Assembly: GCF_000826545.1 (NCBI RefSeq)
Contig: NZ_CDME01000011.1
Location: 1,750,657-1,814,656, forward strand
DNA length: 64,000 bases
Source of the DNA: Kibdelosporangium sp. MJ126-NF4
GTDB taxonomy: Bacteria > Actinomycetota > Actinomycetes > Mycobacteriales > Pseudonocardiaceae
Direction of reading: 5' to 3'
A program made the translations under genes and the position numbers. Shown here one piece after another: positions 56,200 to 64,000 of this stretch. Within the stretch, counting starts at the first letter, position 1, and the number at the start of each line of letters is the position of its first letter. The notes under the pieces are model-generated. The model did not search any database. It was given only the letters and a program-made list of their open reading frames with translations, and was not told the DNA's origin.

Positions 56200-56469
56200 T
56201 GTTTGAGGATCGTGGCCGGTGGGGTAGTTACCTGATGCATGATCGGTTAGCGTGTGGCCATTACCACAGGTGGCTCACGCTGGGTGATGCAAAATCGTGA
56301 CTTTCGAGGGCATGGTCACCTGAACGGACCAGTATGGTCACGTGACGTGCTGGTCTGTTCAGCCTATTTGCATGTTTATTTCTTGAACAGTCGGGATGCG
56401 ACTGGCCAAGATCGACCTCGTTCGGCCTACCATGAGCCGCCTTCACAGGTCGGATCTTCGGAGGATCGA
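56200..56469. other. Intergenic region before the NMT1-type transporter genes
   Basis: A 270-base gap with less GC-rich sequence. It holds TGGTCAC direct repeats (56313-56319 and 56335-56341), a small inverted repeat TGTGG-CCATTA-CCACA (around 56254-56269) and an AT-rich stretch (56365-56390). It likely carries the promoter and operators of the downstream operon, but no confident hexamers. Confidence 0.4.
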
Positions 56470-57486
56470 ATGTTTACGGCAGGTAAGCATGCCGGTGGGA
56501 TGCTCCGTCTCACCGCGGCTGCTGCAGCCACTGCGCTGCTGGCCGCCGGGTGCGGCATTCTGGACGGATCGTCCAGTGACTCGTCCGGCGGATCCGGACA
56601 GGTCGAGAAACCCAACGTGCGCATCGGGATCATCGCGTCGATCGACGACGCGCCGGTCAAGGTCGCCGAGGTGAACGGTTACTTCAAGGAACAGGGCCTG
56701 AACGCGGAGGTCAAGCTGTTCCAGTCGGCGGCGCAGACCATGCCCGCGCTCAACAACGGCGACCTCGACTTCAGCCTGATGAACTACGTGACGTACTTCC
56801 AGGCCGCGTCGCAGAACAAGCTCGACGCCAAGATCGTCGCGGACGCCTACCAGGGCACCCCCGAGTCGTTCGTGATGCTCGCCCGCAAGGACGTGACCAT
56901 CTCGTCGGCCAAGGACTTCGAGGGCAAGAAGGTCAGCGTCCACCAGCCGCCCGGCAACATCGGCGACCTGCTGTTCCGCTCGACGCTGCGGGACAACGGC
57001 GCGGACCCGACCAAGGTCAACTACGTGCCGGTGCCGTTCCCGAACATCCCGAAGGCGCTGGAGACCAAGCAGATCGACGCGGGCATCGCGATCGAACCGT
57101 TCATGACCAAGGCCGAGAAGGAAACCGGCTCCCAGCGCGTGCTGAAGGTGATCGCGGGCCCGACCCTGGACATGCCGCTGAGCGGGTACGTCTCGCCGAC
57201 GAAGTTCGCACAGGCCAACCCCAAGACCGTCCAGGCGTTCCAGCGCGCGATGACCAAGGCGCAGAGCGCGTCAGGCGACCGCAGCAACCTCGTCAAGGTC
57301 GTGCCCGAGCTGACCGGTGTCGACCCGGCCACGGTGCCGTTGCTCAACATTGGTGTGTTCCCGACGTCGCTGGACGCCACGCGACTGCAGCGGGTCATCT
57401 CGCTGATGCGCAGCTACCCCGAGCTGTCCCAGCTGAACCAGGACATCCAGGCCAGCACGTTCATCTACAGCGCACCGGCCAGCTGA
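56470..57486 (+). CDS. NMT1/THI5 (SsuA)-type substrate-binding lipoprotein
   Basis: The 338-residue protein starts at ATG 56470 with CGGAGGA seven bases upstream. Lipoprotein signal with lipobox LLAAGC (Cys near residue 27), then a low-complexity Ser/Gly stretch and the periplasmic-binding fold: VRIGIIASIDDAPVKVAEVNGYFKEQGLNAEVKLF, FSLMNYVTYFQAASQ, SVHQPPGNIGDLLFR. Family members bind aliphatic sulfonates, nitrate, taurine or thiamine precursors. Works with the permease starting at the next base. Confidence 0.9.
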   Translation: MFTAGKHAGGMLRLTAAAAATALLAAGCGILDGSSSDSSGGSGQVEKPNVRIGIIASIDDAPVKVAEVNGYFKEQGLNAEVKLFQSAAQTMPALNNGDLDFSLMNYVTYFQAASQNKLDAKIVADAYQGTPESFVMLARKDVTISSAKDFEGKKVSVHQPPGNIGDLLFRSTLRDNGADPTKVNYVPVPFPNIPKALETKQIDAGIAIEPFMTKAEKETGSQRVLKVIAGPTLDMPLSGYVSPTKFAQANPKTVQAFQRAMTKAQSASGDRSNLVKVVPELTGVDPATVPLLNIGVFPTSLDATRLQRVISLMRSYPELSQLNQDIQASTFIYSAPAS

Positions 57487-59013
57487 GTGCGGTTGATTCG
57501 TTCGTTGATCGGACTGGCGGGCTTCCTGATCGTGTGGGAAGTCGCCAGCCGGTCCGCTGACGCGCAGTTGATCCCACCGCCGTCCGAGGTACTGGCCAGG
57601 TGCCTGACGGTGTTCAGCGAGCCGAGGTTCGGCGCTGATGTCGCGTCGACCTTGTTGTCGTGGCTCATCGCGTTGTGCCTGGCAATCGTGATCGCCGTGC
57701 CGCTCGGCATCATCGTCGGCCGGGTGCCGGTGGTGCGCGCGGCGGCGGCACCGGTGATCGAGTTCCTGCGGCCGATGCCGGGTGTGGCACTGATCCCGTT
57801 GATCACCGTGCTGCTCGGGGTCGGCTCCCAGACGAAGATCACCCTGGCGGTGTTCGCCTCGGTATGGCCGATCCTGTTCAACACCAGCTACGCGGTGGCC
57901 GAAGTGGACCGGCACATGCTCGAAACCGCCCGTGCCTTCCGGACATCGCGGCTGCGGGTGATCTCGACGGTGGTGCTGCCCAGCTCGGCGCCGTTCATCC
58001 TGACCGGTGTCCGGCTGTCGGCGTCGATCGCGCTGATCGCCATCGTGGCGACGGAGTTCCTGTTCGGCGGCAGCATCGGCGTCGGCCAGTTCGTCTACGT
58101 GCACGGCCTGAGCGCGGGCCGGATGGACACAGTGCTCGCGGTGACAGTGCTGGCAGGCCTCTTCGGACTGCTGGTCAACACGGCGCTGGCCGGTGCCCAC
58201 CGCCGGTGGCTGGGCTGGCCCGCGTCGGGTGCGTCCGGTGGCGGCGAAAGCGGCAGGCAACGCTGGCAGCTCGTCGTGAGCTGTGCCGCTGTCGCCGCGG
58301 TTCTCGTTGGGTGGCAAGCGATTGCCAGTGCGGCGGGCAACGTGTACTTCCCGCCGCCGGTGCAGATCGCCGAGCGGGCGGGCGATCTGTGGTTCTCGCC
58401 GTCGTTGCTGACCGGGGACATCCTGCCGAGCCTCGGCATGCTGATGGGAGGCTGGCTGATCGCCTCCGTGTTGGGCATCGTGCTGGGCATCGCGTTGGGC
58501 CGGGCGGGAAAGGCGATGGACTACGTCGGGGCGCTGCTGGCGTTCGCCCGGTCGGTGCCGCCGCCGCTGCTGGTCCCGGTGTTCATGGTGATGTTCTCGC
58601 TGGGCCCGCAGACCGAACTGGTCACCATCGTGACCGGAGCGGTCTGGCCGGTGCTGCTCAACGCGGTGGACGGCGCCCGCTCGGTGGATGCGACGAAGAT
58701 CGACACGGCACGCGCCTTCCGGATCTCGAAAGCGTCGTGGCTCTTCGGGATCGTGCTGCCCGCGGCGGCGCCGAAGATCTTCGCCGGGCTCAGGCTGAGC
58801 CTGTCGATCGCCCTGATCCTGATGGTGCTGTCGGAACTGGTCGGCACCAGCAACGGGATCGGCTACCAGTTGAACAACGCGCAGGGATACTCGGACCTGG
58901 CGGGAATGTGGGCGTGGATCGTGCTGATCGGCGTCCTCGGCTACCTGCTCAACCGCCTGCTGCTGATGGTTCAGCGGCGGAGTCTCGCCTGGCACGGCGG
59001 CCAGTTCGCGTGA
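57487..59013 (+). CDS. Tandem-duplicated ABC permease (two SsuC-like domains in one chain)
   Basis: The 508-residue protein contains two complete SsuC-type permease domains. Domain 1 is about residues 1-240, with EAA loop MLETARAFRTSRLRVISTVVLPSSAPFIL; domain 2 is about 265-500, with TKIDTARAFRISKASWLFGIVLPAAAPKIF. Ordinary SsuC proteins are about 250-280 residues and dimerise, so this is a covalently linked pair. GTG start right after the lipoprotein stop. No ATPase gene follows, so it must use one encoded elsewhere. Confidence 0.9.
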   Translation: MRLIRSLIGLAGFLIVWEVASRSADAQLIPPPSEVLARCLTVFSEPRFGADVASTLLSWLIALCLAIVIAVPLGIIVGRVPVVRAAAAPVIEFLRPMPGVALIPLITVLLGVGSQTKITLAVFASVWPILFNTSYAVAEVDRHMLETARAFRTSRLRVISTVVLPSSAPFILTGVRLSASIALIAIVATEFLFGGSIGVGQFVYVHGLSAGRMDTVLAVTVLAGLFGLLVNTALAGAHRRWLGWPASGASGGGESGRQRWQLVVSCAAVAAVLVGWQAIASAAGNVYFPPPVQIAERAGDLWFSPSLLTGDILPSLGMLMGGWLIASVLGIVLGIALGRAGKAMDYVGALLAFARSVPPPLLVPVFMVMFSLGPQTELVTIVTGAVWPVLLNAVDGARSVDATKIDTARAFRISKASWLFGIVLPAAAPKIFAGLRLSLSIALILMVLSELVGTSNGIGYQLNNAQGYSDLAGMWAWIVLIGVLGYLLNRLLLMVQRRSLAWHGGQFA

Positions 59014-59021
59014 TGACGCGA

Positions 59022-59048
59022 GTGACGGCGCGCCGGGCGCGCCGTCAC
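59022..59048. terminator. Terminator hairpin between the permease and PEBP-fusion genes
   Basis: GTGACGGCGCG (59022-59032) and its complement (59038-59048) with a 5-base loop, between two convergent genes. Confidence 0.75.
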
Positions 59049-59056
59049 CTGCCCGG

Positions 59057-60049
59057 TCAGGTGGTGGTTCGCCGACGGACCGTGCGTTCGAGAATCCCCA
59101 GGGTGGCTTTGAGCGCGGACTCGGGCACCACCGGGAAAGTAAGGCGCCCCTTCCACTTCTCGTCGACCTCCGACCAGTCGTAGTAGGACGTGACGAGAGT
59201 GCCGTCCTCGGCAGGTGTCAGCCGATAGCCGTAGATGTGGCGGACAGGCGGCCGGATCTGGCCCTCGACGGTCCAGGCGATCTCCTCGTCCGGGACAAGC
59301 TTGGTGATGACGACCTCGACGTCGTACTTGCCGAGGGGAAAGTCCCCGAGGGCCTCCCGGTCCATGTGGACGAGGAACCGGTCGCCCGCCTGCCGGACCG
59401 GTTCGCCCTCGGCGTCGAGGAGCATGCCCGACGCGTCGATGTCCACGTGGCCCTGCGGATCGGTCAGCACCGCGAAGACATCGCTGGCCGTGAAGGGAAC
59501 GAGCCGGGAAACCTCCACCCGCTCGATCTTCTCGCCCGGAGTCTCAGCCGTGCCGACGAGGGTGGCGCGGCCGAGGATGTGGGACGCCATGGTGAATCCC
59601 AGCAACGCGGGCGTGCCGTCGGCCGGGACCCCGATGTCCTCGACATCGAGCGCGTGGACGGTGATGAAGTAGCGGTGCGGACCGTGCCCGGCGGGCGGCG
59701 CGGCACCCACGAAACGGCTGAGGCGAGCGTCGTTGGGCAGCTGAACCGCCGACTCGGGAAGCCCCGACCCGGTGTCGTCACCGGCCCCCTCCGGCAGCGA
59801 CGTCACTGTTGCGGGGATGTTGACGACGGCCCAGTGCCAGAAGCCGGACATCGTCGGTGCGTCCGGGTCGTACACGGTCACGGCGAAACTCTTCGTGCCG
59901 AGTGGGGCGCCACTCCACGACAACTGGGGACTCGCGTCCACGCCGGACAGTTGTGCGACGGGCAGCGGCTGTCCGTCCTGCACGCTGGTGCTGGTGACGG
60001 TGAAACCCGGCACTTCGGGAAGGCGTGCGTACGGGTCGTTGGCGCTCAT
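59057..60049 (-). CDS. PEBP (YbhB/YbcL)-SRPBCC fusion protein
   Basis: The 330-residue protein fuses two domains. Residues 1-155 are a PEBP-like protein: [47 protein letters not shown] and [13 protein letters not shown]. Residues about 185-325 are an SRPBCC (polyketide-cyclase/START-like) domain: [32 protein letters not shown] and [36 protein letters not shown]. The start is ATG 60049 with GGAA upstream. Both parts are small-ligand-binding folds; the function of the fusion is unknown. Preceded by an AT-rich promoter region. Confidence 0.85.
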   Translation of the reverse strand: MSANDPYARLPEVPGFTVTSTSVQDGQPLPVAQLSGVDASPQLSWSGAPLGTKSFAVTVYDPDAPTMSGFWHWAVVNIPATVTSLPEGAGDDTGSGLPESAVQLPNDARLSRFVGAAPPAGHGPHRYFITVHALDVEDIGVPADGTPALLGFTMASHILGRATLVGTAETPGEKIERVEVSRLVPFTASDVFAVLTDPQGHVDIDASGMLLDAEGEPVRQAGDRFLVHMDREALGDFPLGKYDVEVVITKLVPDEEIAWTVEGQIRPPVRHIYGYRLTPAEDGTLVTSYYDWSEVDEKWKGRLTFPVVPESALKATLGILERTVRRRTTT

Positions 60050-60087
60050 CGCGTCGTTCCTTTCGGGTCGAACTGAACCTAAGATCG

Positions 60088-60120
60088 ACCATAACACGAA
60101 TAATCGATTTTCCAATCGAT
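60088..60120 (-). promoter_or_regulatory. Promoter and ATCGATT inverted-repeat operator of the PEBP-SRPBCC gene
   Basis: On the minus strand TTGGAA (60115-60110) and TATGGT (60093-60088) are 16 bases apart. The -35 is embedded in a perfect inverted repeat ATCGATT (60103-60109) and AATCGAT (60114-60120) with a 4-base spacer, in an unusually AT-rich stretch. Confidence 0.5.
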
Positions 60121-60137
60121 CGTCGGTGAACGACGGG

Positions 60138-61073
60138 TCAGGTGACCGTGCGGTGTGGGGATTCGTCGACGTGCAGGGTGAAGACGTCCGGGCGGGCGTA
60201 GTGGCCGGTGGTGTCGAGATCGAAGCGGGCGCGGGCCAGGTCGTCGAGGTCGAGTTCGGCGGTCAGGATGCCCTCGCCGTCGCGCAGCGGCCCGGCCAGG
60301 ATCTCGCCGAGCGGAGAGACGATCAGGGAACCGCCGCTGATCAGGACCGTGTCCGGTGCGTCGCCCTGGACAGGGTGGAGGTCGTCCGGCATGGCGTCAC
60401 GACGCATGTACTGAGTGGCGCCGAGGACGAAACAGCGACCTTCCAAGGCGATGTGCCGCATGGCCGTCTCCCACGTTTCGCGGTCGTCGACGGTCGGTGC
60501 GCACCACAGGTCCACGCCCTTGGCGTACATGGTGGTGCGCAGGAGCGGCATGTAGTTCTCCCAGCAGATGGCGGCGCCGATGCGGGCTGTGCCGGTGTCG
60601 ATGACGGGCAGGGTGGAGCCGTCGCCCTGGCCCCACAGGTAGCGCTCGGCCGCCGTGGGCACCAGCTTGCGGTGCAGGCCCAGGTAGCCGTCGGGGCCGA
60701 AGAAGAGGGCGACGCAGTACAGCGTGCCACGCTTACGCTCGACCGCGCCGATCACGACGTGGCAGCCAAGCTCACGGGTGACGGCGGCCAGGGTGTCGAC
60801 CTCCGGACCGGGGACGTCGATGGCCGCGGCGTGATAGCGGCGGAAGACATCACGGCCCGCCGGGCTGCGGTTGCCGACCGTGACGCCGAAGTCCAGTCCC
60901 TTGGGGTAGCCGCCGATGAACGCCTCGGGCAGCACGATGACCTCGGCACCCCGTTGGGTGGCGGCCTCACGGATGAGTTCTTCCGCCAGGCTGACGGCGG
61001 CCGCTGTGTCGAACAGTGGGGCGGCCGCCTGGACGACGGCGACGGTCACAGTGCGGCTGGGTTGGGATGTCAT
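60138..61073 (-). CDS. Nitrilase-family carbon-nitrogen hydrolase
   Basis: The 311-residue protein shows the complete Glu-Lys-Cys triad: E50 in VIVLPEAF, K136 in LHRKLVPT, and C170 in [13 protein letters not shown]. The motif [10 protein letters not shown] and [13 protein letters not shown] are typical of true nitrilases acting on nitriles. The gene is divergent from a LysR regulator 50 bases away, its likely activator. The PEBP-SRPBCC gene follows on the same strand after 88 bases but with its own promoter-like site. Confidence 0.92.
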   Translation of the reverse strand: MTSQPSRTVTVAVVQAAAPLFDTAAAVSLAEELIREAATQRGAEVIVLPEAFIGGYPKGLDFGVTVGNRSPAGRDVFRRYHAAAIDVPGPEVDTLAAVTRELGCHVVIGAVERKRGTLYCVALFFGPDGYLGLHRKLVPTAAERYLWGQGDGSTLPVIDTGTARIGAAICWENYMPLLRTTMYAKGVDLWCAPTVDDRETWETAMRHIALEGRCFVLGATQYMRRDAMPDDLHPVQGDAPDTVLISGGSLIVSPLGEILAGPLRDGEGILTAELDLDDLARARFDLDTTGHYARPDVFTLHVDESPHRTVT

Positions 61074-61122
61074 CCCTCGACGCTAGGAACTCCGCAGGTC
61101 ATACGGCAAACTAATCCTCGCG

Positions 61123-62037
61123 ATGATCGACATCTATGAAACCGAATTCCGGAAGGCCGACCTGAATCTGCTGGTCGTCTTCGCGGCGCTGATGCGCGAG
61201 CGCAGCGTCACCCGGGCCGCCGCCGCACTGCACATGAGCCAGGGAGCAGCCAGTGCTGCCCTCGGCCGCCTGCGCGGACTCTTCGACGACGAACTGTTCA
61301 CCCGTACTCGCAGCGGCGTCGAGCCCACCCCACGCGCCATCGACCTGGCCCGCGGCATCGAACCAGCCCTCGGCCTGATCCACGGTGTCGTGACCAACCG
61401 AGACCACTTCGACGCGGCCACCGCGCGGCGCACCTTCACCCTGGGCATGTCCGACGACCTGGAAGCGGCGCTGCTGCCCAGCCTGCTGAAGGCCACCGCC
61501 GAACAGACAGGCATCCGCCTGGCCGTACGGCAGGCCAACCGCAACACCGTCGCGGGCATGATCGACCGAGGCGAGATCGACCTCGGTGTGGCCGCGGCCC
61601 CCGCCCACGGACCAGACCACCGCAGCCACACCCTGTTCACCTCCGGCTACACCTGCCTGTTCAACCCGCGGCTGCTGCAGCTGCGGACCCCGCTCACCAT
61701 GGACGACTACCTGGCCCACCCGCACCTGCTGATCTCCTACGACGGCAGGCGCGGAATCGTCGACGACCTCCTGGACGCACGCGGACTCAACCGCCGGGTG
61801 ATCGCCTCGACCACCCACTTCGCCGGAGCCGCCCTGCACCTGGCGACGCTGCCCGCCCTGGCAACCCTCCCCAGCCACGCGGCCACCATCTACGCCGACA
61901 TCCTCGGCCTGACAGCCACAATCCCGCCGCTACCGATGCCCACCTACACCATCAACTCGCTCTGGCACGCGACCCTCACCAACGACCCAGCCCACACCTG
62001 GCTCCGCGACCTGCTTGAACACTGTGGGCTCGGCTAG
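61123..62037 (+). CDS. LysR-family regulator of the nitrilase gene
   Basis: The 304-residue protein has the LysR HTH (DLNLLVVFAALMRERSVTRAAAALHMSQGAASAALGRLRGLFDDELFTRTR, residues 13-63) and the effector-binding domain (FTLGMSDDLEAALLPSLLKA and on). It is divergent from the nitrilase gene, the usual arrangement for LysR control. It overlaps the regulator on the other strand by 4 bases at its stop. Confidence 0.9.
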   Translation: MIDIYETEFRKADLNLLVVFAALMRERSVTRAAAALHMSQGAASAALGRLRGLFDDELFTRTRSGVEPTPRAIDLARGIEPALGLIHGVVTNRDHFDAATARRTFTLGMSDDLEAALLPSLLKATAEQTGIRLAVRQANRNTVAGMIDRGEIDLGVAAAPAHGPDHRSHTLFTSGYTCLFNPRLLQLRTPLTMDDYLAHPHLLISYDGRRGIVDDLLDARGLNRRVIASTTHFAGAALHLATLPALATLPSHAATIYADILGLTATIPPLPMPTYTINSLWHATLTNDPAHTWLRDLLEHCGLG

Positions 62038-62999
62038 TTGCTGAACTCACGTCCGAGTGTGGTCAGGGTGTGACATACCTGGTGACCCACTCGGTGTGAG
62101 GCGGTGAGCCCGGCTTCGCGGAGGATGGTGAGGTGGGTCGACGCGGTGCTGGGGCTGAGACCCAGACGTGCCGCGAGCGCAGTCGTGCAGAGTGGTTCGT
62201 CCAGTTCGCGCAGGATCGCCGCGCGTGTTCGACCGAGCAGGTTGGCGATGCTTTTCCTTGTGGCAGAGGTGTTTCGCATCCACAGCGCACCTACTCCGCG
62301 CGCCGGGTAGACGAGGGTGGGTTGCCAGTACGGGTCGGTCACCACCGCGACGCTGGGCCAAGCGAACACTGAGGGCACGAACAGCAACCCGCGCCCGCCG
62401 AGGGTGCGTTTGTCGTCGAGCCCGTCGACGACGATGGTGTCGGCTTCCCACCGGACGCCCACGTGGATGTCGGCGACCAGCCGTTCGAATCCGCCGTGGG
62501 CAAGCCGGTTGGCCCGATAGGCGATGTCGCCCTCGAGCGTGTCACGGACGCGGTGCCAGTCCGGCGCGAGCAGGTGCGTCCACCAGTGCTCAAGAGCCGT
62601 CGCGAGTTGGTCGCGTGCGTGTAGCGGGTCATCGACCAGGGCGAGCAGGGACGCGGGCTTTTCGGTGAACTGGTCGGCGACCCTGCCGAGTTCGGCGGCG
62701 ACCTGATCCGGCGGTGTCGCCCGGACCCTCGCCAGGTCGTCCGCGATGGTCGCGACTGGGCTGAGCGGCGGTGGGCTGAGGAAGTCCGGGCTGTAGCCGC
62801 GACGGGGCATGAGCTGGGCGAGAACACTGGTTCGGACAGCGTCCTGATGACGAGTGGTCGCACGCGTCCACGGCAGGTGCACGGCGTGTCTTTCCGGGTA
62901 CAGAACGGTTCGGAGGGCTCCTTGCAGCTCCCAGACCGGTGAGACGGCGAACCGGCAGCGCATCAGGTCGGACGCGGCGACCGTCAGGGTGATGGACAT
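62034..62999 (-). CDS. DUF5937/ArsR-type winged-helix regulator
   Basis: The 321-residue protein starts at ATG 62999 after TAGGAGGG. The first 240 or so residues are the DUF5937-like domain (MSITLTVAASDLMRCRFAVSPVWELQGALRTV, then PWTRATTRHQDAVRTSVLAQLMPRRGYSPDFLSPPP). The C-terminal winged HTH is of ArsR type (AAILRELDEPLCTTALAARLGLSPSTASTHLTILREAGL). It is divergent from the MFS gene at the right end and, with interleaved palindromes between them, most likely its repressor. Confidence 0.88.
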   Translation of the reverse strand: MSITLTVAASDLMRCRFAVSPVWELQGALRTVLYPERHAVHLPWTRATTRHQDAVRTSVLAQLMPRRGYSPDFLSPPPLSPVATIADDLARVRATPPDQVAAELGRVADQFTEKPASLLALVDDPLHARDQLATALEHWWTHLLAPDWHRVRDTLEGDIAYRANRLAHGGFERLVADIHVGVRWEADTIVVDGLDDKRTLGGRGLLFVPSVFAWPSVAVVTDPYWQPTLVYPARGVGALWMRNTSATRKSIANLLGRTRAAILRELDEPLCTTALAARLGLSPSTASTHLTILREAGLTASHRVGHQVCHTLTTLGREFSN

Positions 63000-63010
63000 C
63001 CGCCCTCCTA

Positions 63011-63038
63011 ACATTCGTCGGTAGTCGAATGTCTACCG
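63011..63038. promoter_or_regulatory. Interleaved palindromes: operator of the DUF5937 regulator/MFS divergon
   Basis: ACATTCG (63011-63017)-N8-CGAATGT (63026-63032) and CGGTAG (63019-63024)-N8-CTACCG (63033-63038) are two overlapping perfect inverted repeats in the 70 bases between the divergent regulator and MFS starts. Confidence 0.7.
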
Positions 63039-63069
63039 ATGCTGTGTCGACTCCCGCAACAGTGTGATC

Positions 63070-64000
63070 ATGGTCGAAGCCACGGCACAGCGATTGTGGA
63101 CGACGCGGTTCGTGCTCTTGTGCCTGGCCACGCTCGGCTACTTCGTGGCCGTCGGTACGCAGATCCCGACACTCCCGAGGTATCTGAGCGGGACGCTGCA
63201 CGCGACGGAGCTTCAGGTCGGCCTGTCGGCTCTCGCGTTCAGTGTGGCCTCCCTGGTCGCCCGGATTCCCGTCATGCGCGGCGCCCGCAGCCGTACCGTG
63301 ATGATCGGTGGATGTCTGATACTGGCGAGCGCTTCGGCTCTGCTTACCGTGCCCTCGCTGACCACTGTGTACGTGTCACGTGTGCTCGTTGGTGTCAGCG
63401 ACGCGATGTTCTTCACGTTGGCCGCCAACTATGTCTACGACGTGACGCCGCCCAAGCGACACGGCACGGCTATGAGCTACCTAACGGTCTCACTGTTTGT
63501 CGGCCTGCTGATCGGACCGGTGTTGGGGGAGACGGTCCGGGTAGCGTTCGGGTTCACCAGTGTGTGGCTCGTCGCGGCCGGGTTGGCACTGATGGCCGCG
63601 GGGGTGACGGCGGCAGTGCGGCTGCCCCGACGAACGTTGCCGGGACCCGGTGCACGGCTGGTGGACCTGCCAGCGAGGCTGTGGCTCCCAGCGGTGCTCG
63701 TTGTCGCGGGAACCCTGGGGGCCAACGGATACGCGCTCTACGTGCCGATGTACTCGGCCGGTATCGGGCAGCGGGAAACCACGCTGAACTTCGCTGTGCT
63801 GGCAGGCACAACGCTGGTTCTTCGGTTTGCGGCGGCCAGTTGGCTTGATCGGTTCCCGGCGGAACGGGTTGTCGCTTGTTCGCTGGCGGTGAGCGCGGCA
63901 GGGCTCCTGACAATAGGGCTGGTGGCGTATCCCGCGGGTCTGCTTGCCGGAACAGTGCTTCTGGGCGCTGGCCAAGCGTTTCTCTTTCCCGCGCTGCTTA
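63070..64000 (+). CDS. MFS transporter, 3'-truncated by the window edge
   Basis: An open frame from ATG 63070 (MVEATAQRLWTTRFVLLCLA) runs 310 codons to the end of the window without a stop. It shows MFS features: TLGYFVAVGTQIPTLPRYL, the motif between helices 2 and 3 (ARIPVMRGARSRTVMIGG), and repeated hydrophobic helices with GLLIGPVLGETVRVAFGF. Probably an exporter controlled by the divergent DUF5937/ArsR-type regulator through the operator at 63011-63038. The substrate cannot be predicted. Confidence 0.85.
   Translation, partial: MVEATAQRLWTTRFVLLCLATLGYFVAVGTQIPTLPRYLSGTLHATELQVGLSALAFSVASLVARIPVMRGARSRTVMIGGCLILASASALLTVPSLTTVYVSRVLVGVSDAMFFTLAANYVYDVTPPKRHGTAMSYLTVSLFVGLLIGPVLGETVRVAFGFTSVWLVAAGLALMAAGVTAAVRLPRRTLPGPGARLVDLPARLWLPAVLVVAGTLGANGYALYVPMYSAGIGQRETTLNFAVLAGTTLVLRFAAASWLDRFPAERVVACSLAVSAAGLLTIGLVAYPAGLLAGTVLLGAGQAFLFPALL

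Overview
The window is very GC-rich, densely packed DNA with many GTG starts. It looks like the chromosome of a Pseudonocardiaceae-type actinomycete (Kibdelosporangium, Amycolatopsis or Lentzea kind); the genus is inference. Support comes from an egtABCD ergothioneine operon, a fabG-inhA-hemH operon with an actinobacterial Cys-rich ferrochelatase, a moxR-DUF58-VWA operon beside a RipA-like NlpC/P60 hydrolase, and an Rv0958/Rv0959-type AAA+/VWA pair. I see no rRNA, tRNA, CRISPR array, transposase or prophage.

Layout. 1-3.8 kb: overlapping egtA(partial)-B-C-D. 3.8-7.3 kb: membrane protein/AsnC divergon, two TetR regulators, and an O-methyltransferase behind a large palindromic operator. 7.4-15.0 kb: aconitase, an LLM flavin oxidoreductase, two envelope proteins and the NlpC/P60 hydrolase. 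15.1-28.1 kb: accessory block with a membrane caspase-like protein, an MFS pump, an esterase/MBL pair with an XRE regulator, a predicted repeat-rich protein of unknown role, a PPOX protein, a DUF1295 remnant and a four-gene mymA-like redox operon under a TetR. 28.2-31.2 kb: moxR-DUF58-VWA. 31.2-41.0 kb: second accessory block with a DUF4287/DUF5655 protein, GlsB-like protein, MHS transporter/two-component system/TAXI lipoprotein, HTH-NACHT-membrane NTPase and an FtsX permease without its ATPase. 41.2-43.8 kb: fabG-inhA-hemH. 44.4-51.4 kb: ROK regulator, sugar ABC transporter, GH4 glycosidase and GlcNAc-type kinase. 51.3-56.2 kb: hypothetical gene, TetR and the AAA+/VWA pair. 56.5-59.0 kb: NMT1-type lipoprotein and a tandem-duplicated ABC permease. 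59-64 kb: PEBP-SRPBCC fusion, nitrilase, LysR, an ArsR-type regulator and the start of an MFS gene that runs off the right edge.

The order acnA ... NlpC/P60 ... moxR-DUF58-VWA ... fabG-inhA-hemH matches, as I remember it, the Mycobacterium tuberculosis Rv1475c-Rv1485 neighbourhood. The two blocks at 15.1-28.1 and 31.2-41.0 kb are therefore best read as insertions into, or expansions of, an ancestral core-gene locus. A palindromic repeat built on CTCGTGAGTGTTT lies just before moxR and again just after hemH. The best candidates for undescribed biology are the HTH-NACHT-membrane gene, the membrane caspase-like gene with a TTA codon and an AT-richer 3' end, the GH4/kinase/ABC sugar cluster with a bridging micro-ORF, and the double-permease ABC gene.
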